Assembly (NCBI RefSeq): GCF_049959315.1
Contig: NZ_CP188201.1
DNA length: 64,000 bases
Direction: 5' to 3' (one strand)
DNA from: Serratia proteamaculans_D
GTDB lineage: Bacteria; Pseudomonadota; Gammaproteobacteria; Enterobacterales; Enterobacteriaceae
Positions 14,952-26,800 of the stretch are shown here, one piece after another; positions within the stretch are counted from its first letter, which is position 1, and every line of letters starts with the position of its first letter. The notes beneath the pieces are model-generated. The model searched no databases and was not told the DNA's origin. It was given only the letters and a program-made list of their open reading frames with translations. The translations under genes were made by a program, and so were the position numbers.

Positions 14952-15896
14952 ATGAAAAAAATCATACTGGACTGCGATCCGGGGCATGACGATGCGATCG
15001 CCATGCTGCTGGCCTGGGGTAACCCGCAGATCGATCTGCTGGCCGTGACCACCGTGGTGGGCAACCAAACGCTGGATAAGGTCACCCGCAATGCGCTAGC
15101 CGTCGCGCGCATCGCCAATATTACCGGCGTGCCCTTTGCTGCCGGCTGCCCGCGTCCACTGGTACGCCAGATAGAAGTCGCACCCGATATCCATGGCGAA
15201 TCCGGCCTGGATGGCCCGGTGTTACCGGAGCCCACGTTGGCGCTGGAACCCTGCCACGCGGTAGATCTGATCATCGACACCATCATGGCTCACCCGCCGG
15301 GTAGCGTGACGCTGGTACCGACCGGTGGCCTCACCAACATCGCCATGGCAGTACGCAAAGAACCCCGCATTGCCGACCGGGTGAAGGAAGTCGTGCTGAT
15401 GGGCGGCGGCTACCACGTGGGCAACTGGAGCGCGGTGGCCGAATTTAATATCAAGATCGATCCGGAAGCCGCACACATCGTATTCAATGAAAAATGGCCG
15501 CTAACCATGGTCGGGCTGGATCTGACCCATCAGGCGCTCGCCACGCCAGCAGTCTGTGCCCGTATTGCCGCTATCCAGACCGGACCGGCCAGGTTTGTCG
15601 GCGAACTGCTTGAGTTCTTTGGCAAGATGTATCAACAGGCGCAGGGCTTTAGCGCCCCGCCGGTACACGATCCTTGCGCGGTGGCTTATGTGATTGACCC
15701 CGAAGTGATGACTGTCCGTAAAGTCCCGGTGGATATCGAACTGACCGGCACCCTGACGCTGGGAATGACGGTGGCCGACTTCCGCGCCGCGCCGCCGCCC
15801 GACTGCCACACCCAGGTGGCGGTAAAACTGGATCAGGATAAGTTTTGGGATTTGGTGGTGGATGCACTGGAGAGGATTGGGGACGTGAAGGTTTAA
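14952..15896 (+). CDS. Ribonucleoside hydrolase (IUNH family)
   Basis: This 314-residue protein belongs to the inosine-uridine nucleoside hydrolase family. The N-terminal calcium-binding signature DCDPGHDDAIA is at residues 7-17. It also shows NQTLDKVTRNAL, DIHGESGLDGP, the strand VTLVPTGGLTNIA, VVLMGGGYHVGNWSAVAEFNI and the late PPVHDPCAVAYV metal-binding segment. It hydrolyses nucleosides to ribose and base, probably pyrimidine nucleosides, as in the RihA/RihB group. Symbol withheld because the subgroup is uncertain. It is a single gene with a strong terminator, preceded by AGGAAT. Confidence 0.9.
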   Translation: MKKIILDCDPGHDDAIAMLLAWGNPQIDLLAVTTVVGNQTLDKVTRNALAVARIANITGVPFAAGCPRPLVRQIEVAPDIHGESGLDGPVLPEPTLALEPCHAVDLIIDTIMAHPPGSVTLVPTGGLTNIAMAVRKEPRIADRVKEVVLMGGGYHVGNWSAVAEFNIKIDPEAAHIVFNEKWPLTMVGLDLTHQALATPAVCARIAAIQTGPARFVGELLEFFGKMYQQAQGFSAPPVHDPCAVAYVIDPEVMTVRKVPVDIELTGTLTLGMTVADFRAAPPPDCHTQVAVKLDQDKFWDLVVDALERIGDVKV

Positions 15897-15915
15897 ACTG
15901 CGGCTTATAAGCCAG

Positions 15916-15957
15916 CAGGCCGGGTGACTTTTGGATTGCCGCCCGGCCTGGTTTTAT
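15916..15957 (+). terminator. Terminator of the nucleoside hydrolase gene
   Basis: CAGGCCGGG (15916-15924) and CCCGGCCTG (15942-15950) form a long stem, followed by GTTTTATC. Confidence 0.65.
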
Positions 15958-15970
15958 CGCGGAGGAGAAA

Positions 15971-16648
15971 CTAGCGCTTTAGTAATGTGGTTAATTGCCC
16001 ATTCAACTGGCTAAGGCAGTCATCCATATATTCCGTGGTGACCTGCTTCACCATCGCATAATCACTGGCTTGCCACTGTGCCAACGATGCCGAACGCGGG
16101 GTTGGGCTGCACTTGAATTGGTCGAAGGCTGAGAACATGCTTCCCCCCTCCGGCCGCTTATAAAAGGTAACGGCGTAGCGCAATTCGAATGGAGTATCAC
16201 TTTTCGCTAGCTCCTGATACACCAGCAGCCATCTGGCGGGGGTGATATTCAAATTATTCTTGTAACTGTAACCGGCGCCGTTCTTTTGCAACCAGTCGGC
16301 GATAACAACCTTGGCTTTAGGCACCAGATAACTTTTAGTCGGTTCTGGCAAAGTATCGACACTGCTTCCTTTCAACGAGTCCTTGCTGAAAGTACTGGCG
16401 GAAAGACCACCGGTAAGTGCAGAGGTTAAAACCTGTAGCCCTACTCCTACGCCGGTATTGGTCTGTGTGACAATACGCAGCTTGGTGTCGGCATATTGAT
16501 TATTGTTATTTTCAGGTAGAGCAAAGAAAGTCTTCACACCAATGCTACTGCCATTAGCGGCGGTGACTTTTTCTACATTATTAGTGGATGAACAGGCAGT
16601 TAATAACAGCATGCTGCCCACCATGGAAACGCACAGAACTTTTTTCAT
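15971..16648 (-). CDS. Uncharacterised lipoprotein
   Basis: This is a 225-residue protein with a type II signal peptide (MKKVLCVSMVGSMLLLTAC) and lipobox LTAC, with Cys19 as the lipidated residue. The next residues are Ser-Ser, so outer-membrane sorting is expected. The mature part has a glycine-rich segment (TGVGVGLQVLTSALTGGLS) and a central WLLVYQELAKSDTPFELRYAVTFYKRPEG beta region. No family recognised. It sits between the nucleoside hydrolase and the CDI-related segment. A 15-bp palindrome lies just upstream. Confidence 0.8.
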   Translation of the reverse strand: MKKVLCVSMVGSMLLLTACSSTNNVEKVTAANGSSIGVKTFFALPENNNNQYADTKLRIVTQTNTGVGVGLQVLTSALTGGLSASTFSKDSLKGSSVDTLPEPTKSYLVPKAKVVIADWLQKNGAGYSYKNNLNITPARWLLVYQELAKSDTPFELRYAVTFYKRPEGGSMFSAFDQFKCSPTPRSASLAQWQASDYAMVKQVTTEYMDDCLSQLNGQLTTLLKR

Positions 16649-16897
16649 TACTGCTCCTTGTTAGTAATATTCCAACATCATGTTGGGTTTTTATTGATAT
16701 CGTTTATCTTTAATATAAAGAAATTTATTTTTATTAATGATTAATCTTGGGTGATTCAATTTTCAAAATGACAATATTTTTCTAATCAACCGGCTACTCC
16801 CGACACTGCAGCTCTCCGAATTAGGCGGTTGCGGCAGCAGGAGTTAATGGATTTAGGCCTTAGAAATCACAGTCACGACCTTACCTTGGGTTGTTGC
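16649..16897. other. Intergenic stretch upstream of the lipoprotein gene, with palindrome
   Basis: CCAACAT and ATGTTGG surround a single C at 16672-16686, 24 bp before the lipoprotein start, a candidate operator. The rest (16690-16790) is very AT-rich, and nothing else recognisable is seen. It marks the edge of the low-GC CDI debris. Confidence 0.35.
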
Positions 16898-17224
16898 TTA
16901 TGGGCCAGCCCATGTTAGCTTGGGTTTTAACTCATCAGGGATTATTTTAAATAACTCTCCGATATAGTATACATGTTGGTTATAGTTTGGCGATATATCA
17001 TCATTACATTTTTCAAAATAATACTTAGCCTGGTTATTCAGAAACCACACATCATGCTCAGTCATACTATTACACATAAGGCTTTCAGGGAGGTTATGTA
17101 TAAGCTCTGTTTCTAAATAACATGAAACATCTCTTAACTTTACCCAAGAATTTTGTGATTGAATACTCCTAACGTAAGGTAGAACAAGTCCAAACATTTT
17201 TATGTAGATCTCTAACTTATTCAT
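16898..17224 (-). CDS. Orphan low-GC protein, candidate CDI immunity protein
   Basis: This 108-residue protein (start MNKLEIYIKMFGLVLPYVRSI) is far more AT-rich than its surroundings, a usual sign of CDI toxin/immunity cargo. It is predicted soluble and mixed alpha/beta, with aromatic/acidic stretches such as EHDVWFLNNQAKYYFEKCNDD. The ATG at 17224 is preferred because upstream alternatives are only GTG/TTG. It follows the cdiA fragment at 17279-17530 on the same strand, as a displaced cdiI follows a displaced cdiA-CT. No family recognised. Its role is inferred only from position and composition. Confidence 0.55.
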   Translation of the reverse strand: MNKLEIYIKMFGLVLPYVRSIQSQNSWVKLRDVSCYLETELIHNLPESLMCNSMTEHDVWFLNNQAKYYFEKCNDDISPNYNQHVYYIGELFKIIPDELKPKLTWAGP

Positions 17225-17278
17225 ATTATTCACCAACGCCAACGTTTCAACACAGTAACAGCACCCACTGGAGCACGA

Positions 17279-17530
17279 CTATTTTTGATTGGCCAAATCA
17301 CGAATAACCACGCTACCGCCCGACACCGCCGCCTGCGTGGTGCCTTCGGCATGCCCTTTATTGCCTGCGCCGGAAAGGGCTGCACCCGCCAGATTGGTCA
17401 GCAAATCGGCCCCCACCGGGCCGTCGCTGCTGATACTTCCCCCTGGTGCTCGACCTTGAAATCCGCCTGATTATGGATATCGCTAAAGCCCAGAGTGCTG
17501 GTATCGAGACGGTTTTTATCCGCTGTAACA
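17279..17530 (-). pseudogene. Duplicated, frameshifted fragment of cdiA
   Basis: This segment is nearly identical to the cdiA coding sequence at about 19183-19430, upstream of the pretoxin region (GGSVVIRD, FSDIHNQADFK). Against that copy a C-run has five instead of six bases (near 17440), which breaks the frame, and the fragment ends in an early TAG after ANQK. Similarity stops sharply near 17530. It is a relic of an orphan cdiA-CT module or an unequal recombination product, lying between cdiI and the low-GC orphan gene. Confidence 0.8.
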
Positions 17531-17613
17531 GACAGGATCCGGCATCCCCCGAACAACTAGAAGTCACCGCCGCACCCAAGGTTACCCGGCAGGGATGTTA
17601 GGGCATAGAGGCA

Positions 17614-17640
17614 AGAACCTCGGCCTGTGGCCGAGGTTCT
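17614..17640 (-). terminator. Hairpin after cdiI
   Basis: AGAACCTCGGCC and GGCCGAGGTTCT form a perfect 12-bp stem around TGT, two bases past the cdiI stop. The run that follows on the minus strand (TTGCCTC) is short of U. Confidence 0.55.
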
Positions 17641-17642
17641 AT

Positions 17643-17861
17643 TCAGGTAATATTTTTTTCTGCTTGTTCAACCAGTAAGCGGAACTCATTAAAATCAAGA
17701 TTCCAGATACCGCCATCAGCACACGTAAAAATCTCGATTCTTAAGCCAACATCAGGTTCATTTGAGATTTCTGCAACCTGATCAGCACCAGAGTAAATTT
17801 CATAAACAACATTCTCTCTATCCGGCAAACTCGCTATTTGCGCTGTTAGTTTGTTCGTCAT
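17643..17861 (-). CDS. cdiI: CDI immunity protein candidate
   Basis: This is a 72-residue acidic protein (DRENVVYEIYSGADQVAEISNEPDVGLRIEIFTCADGGIWNLDFNEFRLLVEQAEK). Its ATG overlaps the cdiA stop codon (ATGA), the normal position of cdiI. It is lower in GC than cdiA. Small proteins with this VAEIS...W.F..EF..LL pattern sit beside polymorphic toxins in other loci (from memory). It should bind and neutralise the CdiA C-terminal toxin of sister cells. Fold and family are not assigned. Confidence 0.75.
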   Translation of the reverse strand: MTNKLTAQIASLPDRENVVYEIYSGADQVAEISNEPDVGLRIEIFTCADGGIWNLDFNEFRLLVEQAEKNIT

Positions 17862-20800
17862 TTCGGTGGTTCCAAGAAGCCAATCAATTTGCCCTGTGCA
17901 TCATAGCGTAACCCGCGTCCACTAGAAGAAATCACATCGGTTACTTGCCCATAACGCCCTGTATTACTCTGAATAACCGATTTATTAGGGTCATTCAAAA
18001 TGCTATCTACAATTTTTTGACCTTGCTCATTTATGGCAGATGGATTTCCCTTAGCTGAAGGAAATGCACTCCCTTCACGACTCCCGTGTTTTTGAAGAGC
18101 TCGCCCAGCAAGAGTTAAATCACCTTTTTTCGAAGCAGGATCTGTATGCTTCGCTCCATCAGATAATTCATCTATAGACCATTTCCCGATTTGATTTGAG
18201 GAGTGCCGGTTACTGCCACTGTTCCGCGCATTTTCCTCATCCTCCGGCCCATGTCCGCCCGGAGTCCCAGTTCCTGCACCGCCCAGCTCGGCTTTATCTT
18301 CGTCTGTCAGATCTTTGGCTACATTCGGTTTACGCGCATTCTCTTCCCGTGACTTATTCGGATCTGAGCCGTCATCCGCATCCCAGGCTTCATCTGCATT
18401 GTTTGAAGATTGGCTGCCGTGGCCCACAGCCCCAGCGACTACGGCACTCTCTGCCACACTGCCAGCCGCAATGCCCAACAAGTTATTCTCCACCGCATTC
18501 TTAGCGGCTTGCGAACCTGTCACCACGCCTGCGCTGCTGTCTGCAGCGAGACCGCCCGCCAGCCCTGCGGCCAGTTGGCTCAGCGCACTCACCTGCTGTT
18601 TCTCGCTTTCTGTCAGGTCCGAGATTTTACGGCCCTGGAACATCTCACTCAGTATTACCCGCGCTACCAGCTCGCCACCACCGGCACCCACCGCTCCGGC
18701 TACCGCCGACTGGTTGTTCAACTGCGCGGTTAGCGCTCCCAGCACCGCATGCGCCATCGCGTTGGCGGCCACGTTGTCATCACCGATACGCGCTTTGATT
18801 TCTCTCGCCAGATACGGTGCTGCACCGCTCGCCAGGGCTCCAGCCAGATTGTTCCCCGCCAACGCCTGCAACGCCCCGGTCACCGCCTGCGCGGCTCTTT
18901 GCATATCGCTGCCGGTACCATAGCTTTCCATGGTCTTTTTATAGGCGTCGCTGTTACGCAGAACCTTGACGTCTTTTTCCGTCGGATTGGCCGCCTTCGC
19001 CGCCTTCAGCCCATTGATATCACCCTGAGTGCGGATAACATCCATCGTCTGCCCGGCTATCTCGCCAATCAGCTGCGCCTGCTTCAGTCGGTTCTGCTCT
19101 TTCTCCTTGTCGAATATCGGCCCGATGCTGCCGTTGGCGTTCTCGGTATCCCGGCTGAGCTGATTAACATCCTGTTTTTGGTTGGCCTGGTCACGAATAA
19201 CCACGCTACCGCCCGACACTGCCGCCTGCGTGGTGCCTTCCGCATGCCCTTTATTGCCTGCGCCGGAAAGGGCTGCACCCGCCAGATTGGTCAGCAAATC
19301 AGCCCCCACCGGGCCACCGCTGCTAATACTTCCCCCCTGGTGCTCGGCCTTGAAATCCGCCTGATTATGGATATCGCTGAAGCCCAGAGTACCGGTATCG
19401 AGACGGTTTTTATCCGCTGTGGCGGTACTGGCAATCACCGCACCGTCCAACTGCGTATGCTCACCAACCTTAACATCATAGCCGCCCTTGCCGGCAAACA
19501 GACCGGTTTGTTCCTGCACGCTGTCGTAATTACTGTGCAGTTTGTCACGGCTCATGCTCAGGCTGGCGGAGCCACCGGCACCGATGATGGCTACGCTGAA
19601 ACCACCACTGACGCTGGTCTGTTTGGCGTCATAGTTATCGCTGTCCTGCTGGCTTTGCAATGTCAGGTTACGCCCGGCATCCACCTTCACCGTTTCGCCA
19701 CTGGCCTGCGCACCCGACAACAGGGTATCCCGGCCGCTGTGCAGCGACAGTTTGCCGCCACTGTCTATCGTTGTTTCACTCCAGAACGTGCCATCGCCAT
19801 GCTCGCTGCCCTGGCTCTTGTTGGCATTGGCGAACACGCTCAATCCGGTCTGTTTGCCCACGCCAATACTGACGCCGATATTACCGCCGCTGCTCTTGTT
19901 GCTGCCCTCGGTCTTCTGCGTATTGGCCGCGCCCAACAGCAATACATCCCGTTCGGCATTCAGGGTGGTATCGCCCCCTGCTTTGAGCTGACTGCCCACC
20001 ACGGCAATATCGCCACTGTCGGCCGTATTACCCTTGCCGGTCGCCGTCACCTGCAAATTATTACCGGCGTTGAGCGTTGAACCGGTAACGGTAGTTTGCT
20101 CCTGATGCTGTTTCGACGACGATTGCTGTGCCCCCAGCGAAACGCTGATGCCCACCATGCTGCCTTCTTCAGTATCGGTATTGCCCAGTGTGGCCTGTTG
20201 CCCCGCCTGAACCGCCTGCACGCCGGATAAGGCCGCTTTGGTGCCCTGCAATGCTGCCAGTCGCCCATCGGTTTCCTGCTTCGCCTGCTGGGCCGTCGTC
20301 ACCGCCGTGTTGATGGCGCTACCTACCGTGCCGGACAAGGCGAGGCTCAGACCACTTTGTTTCTGTTCGAAGGTTTCATCACGACGACGGATATCCTGGC
20401 CCGGATCGATCTGCACGCTATCTCCCGTCACCGACAGGTTCTTATCCGCAATCACATCTGCGCCGCCGATATGCGCCTTACCGCCGGCCACGATATTCAC
20501 GTCGCCGCCGGTAGAGCCGATGGTGCTGACGCTCTGGCTTTGGGTGGTGCCGTCTTCGTTCAACTGATGGCGGGAAGATTTGCTGCCGAAGGTCACGCCG
20601 ATGCCGCCGCCGCTGAACATGCCGCTGGTTTTTTTCTCGTTCAGCCGGTAGCGCGATTGCTCCTCGGTGGCCGCGACAATATCGACGTTATTGCCCGCCT
20701 GCAGGTTTACCTTACCGTCGCCGACGACCGTCGAGCCTTGCACCTTGAGATCGTTAGCGGCATTGAGCGAGACGTTGTTCCCGCTCAGCAAGCCGCCTTT

Positions 20801-23800
20801 CTCGTGGGTGGCGTAGTCCTCTTCCACCGTATGGGTGGTGGTTTTGGACATCAGGCCTTTTTTGACCTTGGTCTCTTCGAAGAAGCTGTAGTCGCTTTCT
20901 GTGGCGCTATTGAGCGCGATATCACGCCCGGCGCTCACCGCCACGTCACCGCTGGCCTGGGCCTGGGTAGCGTTGAGGGTCGCGTCCCGTCCGGCCTGAA
21001 TGCGCGTGTCGCCGCCGCTGGCGATTTCAGTGCCCTGCTGGCGTATGGACTCGTTCACTCGCTGCTGGCGACCACCGTGGCTTTCCTGATATTCCCGGCT
21101 TTGTTGGGTATTGAGGTTAACATCACGCCCGGCTCGCAGGCCGACGTCGTTGTCTGCCACCAGCGCCGCGGCCTGTGAATTCAGGTCACGCCCGGCCTGC
21201 AATTGCAGATCCCCGCCGCTGGTGAGGGTGCTACGCGTCGCGCCACTGCTGATGTGCTCACTGCCGTCGGTTTTCTGACGACTCCCCTGTTCGGCGGTTT
21301 GCAGATTGATGTCACGTCCGGCTGTTAATGCCGCATCGCCCTTGCTGCCGATTTGGCTGGCGGCCAGGTTCAGATCCTGCCCGGCACTGACGTTTAGTGG
21401 TCCACCCGCGCTGATTTCAGTGGCCAGGCTGCCATGGGTTTCACTTTCTTTTAGCCCACCACCCCAACGGCCGCCGTCAGACTTGTCGACGCGAGACGTA
21501 TTATTGGCAAGTAGGTTGACATCACCGCCCGCCCGCAGATCCATTGCACCGCCAGAGGTAACCTGCGCCCCGGTAACATCAATATTGTTACCGGCCTGCA
21601 TGTTCAATGTATCTCCGGCACGGATCACGGCAGTATCACCGACTTCCGTGCGCGACAGCGTCAGCGATTGGCCACTCTGGGTTCCGGTGGCATCCCACTG
21701 GCGGGCCTGAGTTTTATTGATAATGCTGCCGTCCTGGCTTTCAAGCTGCACCCGCTGCCCACTGATGGTCGAGCCGATATTGCTGATATCACCAATAGCG
21801 CTCAAACTCAGCCCGTCGTTAGCGTTGATCATCCCCTGATTAAGATTGCTGATGCCTGCCTGGCTGTTGACGTTCAGCCGCTCACCGCCCTGCAGCGTGC
21901 TGGCGTCGTTGCGGATGCTGCCACCGTTCAGGTTAACCTTGTTGCCGGCAATCACGCTGCCGCTCAGTGGGGCGACGTCACCTTTGGCCAAATAGAGTTT
22001 GGGTGCCAGCACCGTCTGGCCATTGACCGTTACCTTCTCCCACCAAACGATGCTGTGCTCCAGCTGTGAAACCTGTGCCGGTGTCAGGCTGATGCCGAAC
22101 TGCAGGTTCAGGCCGCTTTGCGCCCGCGCCGCGTTGTCGATCAACTGCTGCATCTGCGCCAGATCGGATCCGACGCCATTAAGATAGCGCTGGCCGGTTT
22201 GATTGAGCATCGCGTTGCTGATGTAACGGGTATCGAACGCCGCGTCCCCGAGGAAGCGGTAGTCGTAATCCGGGTTTAATTTCAGGCGGTCGAGGAAATA
22301 GGCCGAACCGATAAACTGCTTTTCATCGGTGAAACGGCTGTCGCTTTCACGTGGGGCAGTGCCCGGCTGCTGGCCCAACATGGCGTAGAGATCGTTGAAC
22401 AGGCTGTCGTCCAACTGCCCCAGGCCGTCCAGCTTGGGGTTGGTGGTGATCAGATAGGGGCTGCTCGGATCTTCAGTGACAACAAAGCGGCCATTGCCAC
22501 CGCTTGGCAGTGGGTAATCTGACAAGTCTACGGCGTTATTGCCGAGCGTGCCGAGCGCCTCCTGCAGGTTGTCTTTCCACTCCGGCGTACCGAAAACGAC
22601 GCTTTGATCCTTCGCCAGGGCTTGTTGTTCCACACCGTTGACGTCTTCCGGCTGCTGCAGGCTGTCCAGCGTTGGCCGCGCCAGAGTGTGGCTGAGGCTA
22701 CCCGCGTTCGGGGTCAGCGTGGTGTTGCCGATATCGTCGCTAAAGTTGGCGTTCACCGCGCCACCGGCCTGGATCACCGAACGATAGGCACCGTCGTCGG
22801 TGCGTTCAGTGCGCACGTCTCCGCTGGCTTTATAGTGGATATTCTTATCTTCAATTTTGCTTTTGGCGTAGTCATTGATTGCAGAAACGGCAGATACCTT
22901 CGGCTTATTATCCGATCCCGGCAACGGCGGTTTTTGATAGGTATAGGTTTGATAACGAGTTTCTGTACCCGCAACCCATGACTGGTTGTTCAGCGTGCTG
23001 CCGGTGAGCACAATATCCCCATCGGCCAGAATATCGCTAGCCAGATTATCCAGCGTTGTGGCATTCAGCGTCATGTTACGACCGGCGGCAATACGCGCCG
23101 TACCACCCGTGCTGCTGACCGTCACCTTGCTGGTCGATAACGCCAACTCTTTGGTGGTGGCATACGGCGAAGCGTAGGTATACCTCTTGTACACTTCACG
23201 CGCAGCATCCCCCGCCATTTGACGCATGGTATCTACGGTGTAGTAGCCGTACTCGTCATCGTTAAAGAAGCTCAGCGGAATACTGGCCGTGGCCCCGTTC
23301 AGCCAGTCGTATTTTTTGGTCAGATCTTCCTGCGTAACCGAGGTTTTCAGCCCATCGCGCTGATTAAGCAGATGCGCGGTGTTGATATGAATATCGCCGG
23401 TTTCAGTTTCGATAGTGCCGGAGGTATTGACGATCTGGCTGTTGGCCTTGCCGTCGGCGTCTTTGTGCATCCACAGGTTTTTGCCCGCCAGAATATCGCC
23501 ACGCTGGTTGGTGATACGGTCCGCCAGCAACCTCATATCACCACTGGCGTACAGCATACCGCTGTTGATCAGTTGGTTAGCGGCACTCAGTAGCAGAGAG
23601 CCGGCGGTACCGATAAAGCCGTCATTGCTGATGTCGCCCCGGCTCAGCAATTGCAACAACCCGCCCGATTGCAGGCTGGCGGTAGCGTTTTGTGTGATCC
23701 CCGCTGCTTCCAGGCGCATGTCACCGCTGCCGCCGCGCAAGGTGCCTGCGTTGGTCAACTGGCCACCGCTGCGCAGATCCAGACTCTGGCCCTGAGTGGT

Positions 23801-26800
23801 CCCCTTTAGCAGAATATCGCCGTCACTGGTCAGGACCAGCGCTTTGCCCGCCGCCAGGGTGCCGCTCTGGGTAAAGGCGTCTTTCAGACTCAAAGTCATA
23901 TTGCCCAGCGCCACCAGTTGGCCGTATTGATTCAGCAAGGTGCTGGTCAGTGTGGTATCGCCACCGCTGAGCAGTTTGCCGCTGTTCTGGTTATCAATCT
24001 GTCGCGCTTTGAGGTTCATCTGGCTGGTGGCCAGCAGCGTGCCGGCGTTATCCAGGCTGTCCGCCTGCAGGGTTAAATTACCGCCCTGCAACGTGCCCGT
24101 ATTCTTCAGACTATCGAGCGTGAGCTGGTTATCACCGGTAGTGCTTAATGTGCCGCTGTTATCCAACTGGGTGCCGTTGAACGTCAGGCTATTAGCCTGT
24201 AGCCAACCGCTGTTGTTCAGCGTCGGGGCTTGCAGATTCAAGGCTCCGCCAACCTTCAGGTTGCCTGAGTTGATCAACTGACGATCCAACTGCAGCACGC
24301 TGCCGCCATCTCCCTGCAGATGCCCGGCGTTATTCAGTTCGTCCGCCTCTATCCGCAGCCCGGCCAAACTGCGCACATTGCCGCCTGCCAGGTTATTGAA
24401 TACGCCGCTCAGCTTGGCCTCGAAGTGGGTTTGCCCCTGTAACCTGCCGCTGTTGGTCAGGTCGGTGGCCTTCAACAACAATTCACCCGCCTGCATCAGC
24501 CCCAGATTATTGATGTTATTAGCATTCAGCTTCAGCACACCGTTACTTAGCATCTGTCCTGTAGCTTGCTGCGTAGTCGTTTTTGCTATTTCGGCATCCA
24601 GCCGGTTAACACCAATCAGTGTTCCACTATTACTCAGACTGTCACCTGTCAGACGTAACGCCCCCGCCTGCCAACTTCCCTGGTTATTCAGTGCCAATGC
24701 CTTGATTGCCGCTTCACCATTGGAGAGGATCTTGCTACCTGCATCAGCATTAAGATCGCCGCTCAGATCCAGCGAGATCCCTTTCCCCGCCTCTAGCGTA
24801 CCCTTATGATCCAGTTGCTGGGTCGTCAGCGTAATAAGATCGCCCTGCCATAATCCGCTGTTATTGACCGTCGCTGCGCTGGCCGTGAGTTCACCGTAAC
24901 TCAGCAGTTTGCCGCCAGTGGCGTTGATCAGATCTTTTTCCAACTGCAACACCAGCTTTTGTATGCCGATCAGGTTGCCTTTGTTGTTCAGCGACTTGGC
25001 GGTGACAGTGGTGGTTGCACCTTGCGCCTCCCCCTGATTGCTGACGCTATCGGCAGTAAGCTGTAACGTGCCTTCGCTCAGTATTTTGCCGGGGTTATTC
25101 AGCGTGGCGGCCGTCAGTTTCATCGGTCCTTCGCTCAGCAGTTGCCCGCTGTTTTCCAGCGCCTGCTCAACCACGGCGGTTAAGCCGTCATCACCCAGCG
25201 CACTGCCGCTGTTGTCCCAACGCTGCACGTCAATATCCACAGTCTTGCCCTGCAGCTTGCCGGCATTATTCAGCCCGGTGCCCTGCAGCGTCAGTGTGCC
25301 ACCGGCCAGCAACTGGCCCGCCAGGCGATTTTGCAGATCTTTACTGGTGATATTCGCGTTTTCCCACGCCTGCAGTCGTCCGCTGTTGTCCAGGCTGTCG
25401 GCATTAAGCTCGATGCCCTTGGCGACCATAACCCCCGAATTGATCAACGAGGGCGTGGTGAGAGTTAACGCATTTTCCGCCTTAAACTTACCGGCGTTGT
25501 TGAAGGTTTTGGTGAATGTCAGATCCAGAGACCGGGCTTCAATGTCACCGCTGTTATCCGCCGTAGCGGCAGAAAATTTCAAATCCCCCAGCGTGTTGAA
25601 CACGCCGGCCAGTTGCGCGTCTTGCGCAACCTTGATCGTCATGTCCTGTTTGGACTGGGTGCGGGAGCCGGCGGTAGACAGCAGTTTTGGCGTTTCCAGC
25701 GTCAGGCCTTGCTCACTGGAAAGCAGCCCGCCGAGCTGCATGTCATCGGCGTTGAGGGTGATATTGCCGTCGCTCAGCAGCGATGAGCCCAGCTCGGTTT
25801 TCATCAGGCCGGTGTGATCAAGGGTGACACCCTGCTTGCCGCTGGCGCTTCCGGCCAGCAAAAACTCACCTGCCTGTACCGTCAACAGGCCATCGGCAGA
25901 CAGTGAGCCACCGACCTTAAGACGGTCGCGAATACGCAGATCGAGTTGTTGCAGGGAGGTGATTGTCCCCTGATTGTCGACACCGTCGGCGGTAATGGTG
26001 TGCACAGTGCCCGCTTTCAACTGCCCCGAATTGTCGAGTTGGGTACTGGTCACATTCTGCGCGCCCTGTGCCTGGATCAGGCCGCTGTTGGTCAGGTTTT
26101 GTGTCTTAACACGGCTGTCGCGATTGGCAGCCAACTGGCCGACGTTGGTCAGATGATTGGCCTGCAACTGCAGATCGCGTCCGGCGGTCAGGGTGCCCTG
26201 CCAGTTGCCGTCGCCGCTGAGCGTCAGGTTGATATCCCCTTCGGCCGTCAGGCTGCTGTTTTTATCGCTGCTCAGGCTGGCAGCTTCCACTTGCAGGCGG
26301 CCGTCCGTATCGGCTTTACCCGCCTGCAGTTTGCCTGCGGCGGTCAGTTGCATATCCCCTTTGGCGCTCAGCGTGGCCTGTTCCATCACAATGTCGCCAC
26401 CGCTGTTCAGGGTAAGCGCCTGTTCCGCCTTATGCTTGCCGCTCAGCGTTATGCCCGCCGCCGTGGCATTCAGGTTGCCCTGTGCCAGGGTTTTGTTCAG
26501 CCGCAGTTGGCCATTGGCCTCCAGTTGAATATCGCCTTCACGCGCGGTGAGGTTACCGAGGTTGACGCCCACCCCTTTGTCACTGGACACCAAATGAATA
26601 CGGTTGGCATACATGCCGCCCAGCGCGCCGGTATCGATGGCGACTTTGGGGACTTCGCCCTGACCGGCGATCGCCGTGGCCTTGCCGGTGGCGTCCACCC
26701 GGTTGGCACCGAGCGTGATGTTGAGGTCTTTGGCATGCAGTTGCGCGTTGATCTCGGTCGCGCGGGCGATCAGGGCGAATTTGTCACTGCTGTCGGCATT

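Noticed and set aside
17285..17579. Short open frames on both strands in the cdiA fragment
   Set aside because: They are out of the cdiA frame; the segment is a frameshifted duplicate, not a gene.
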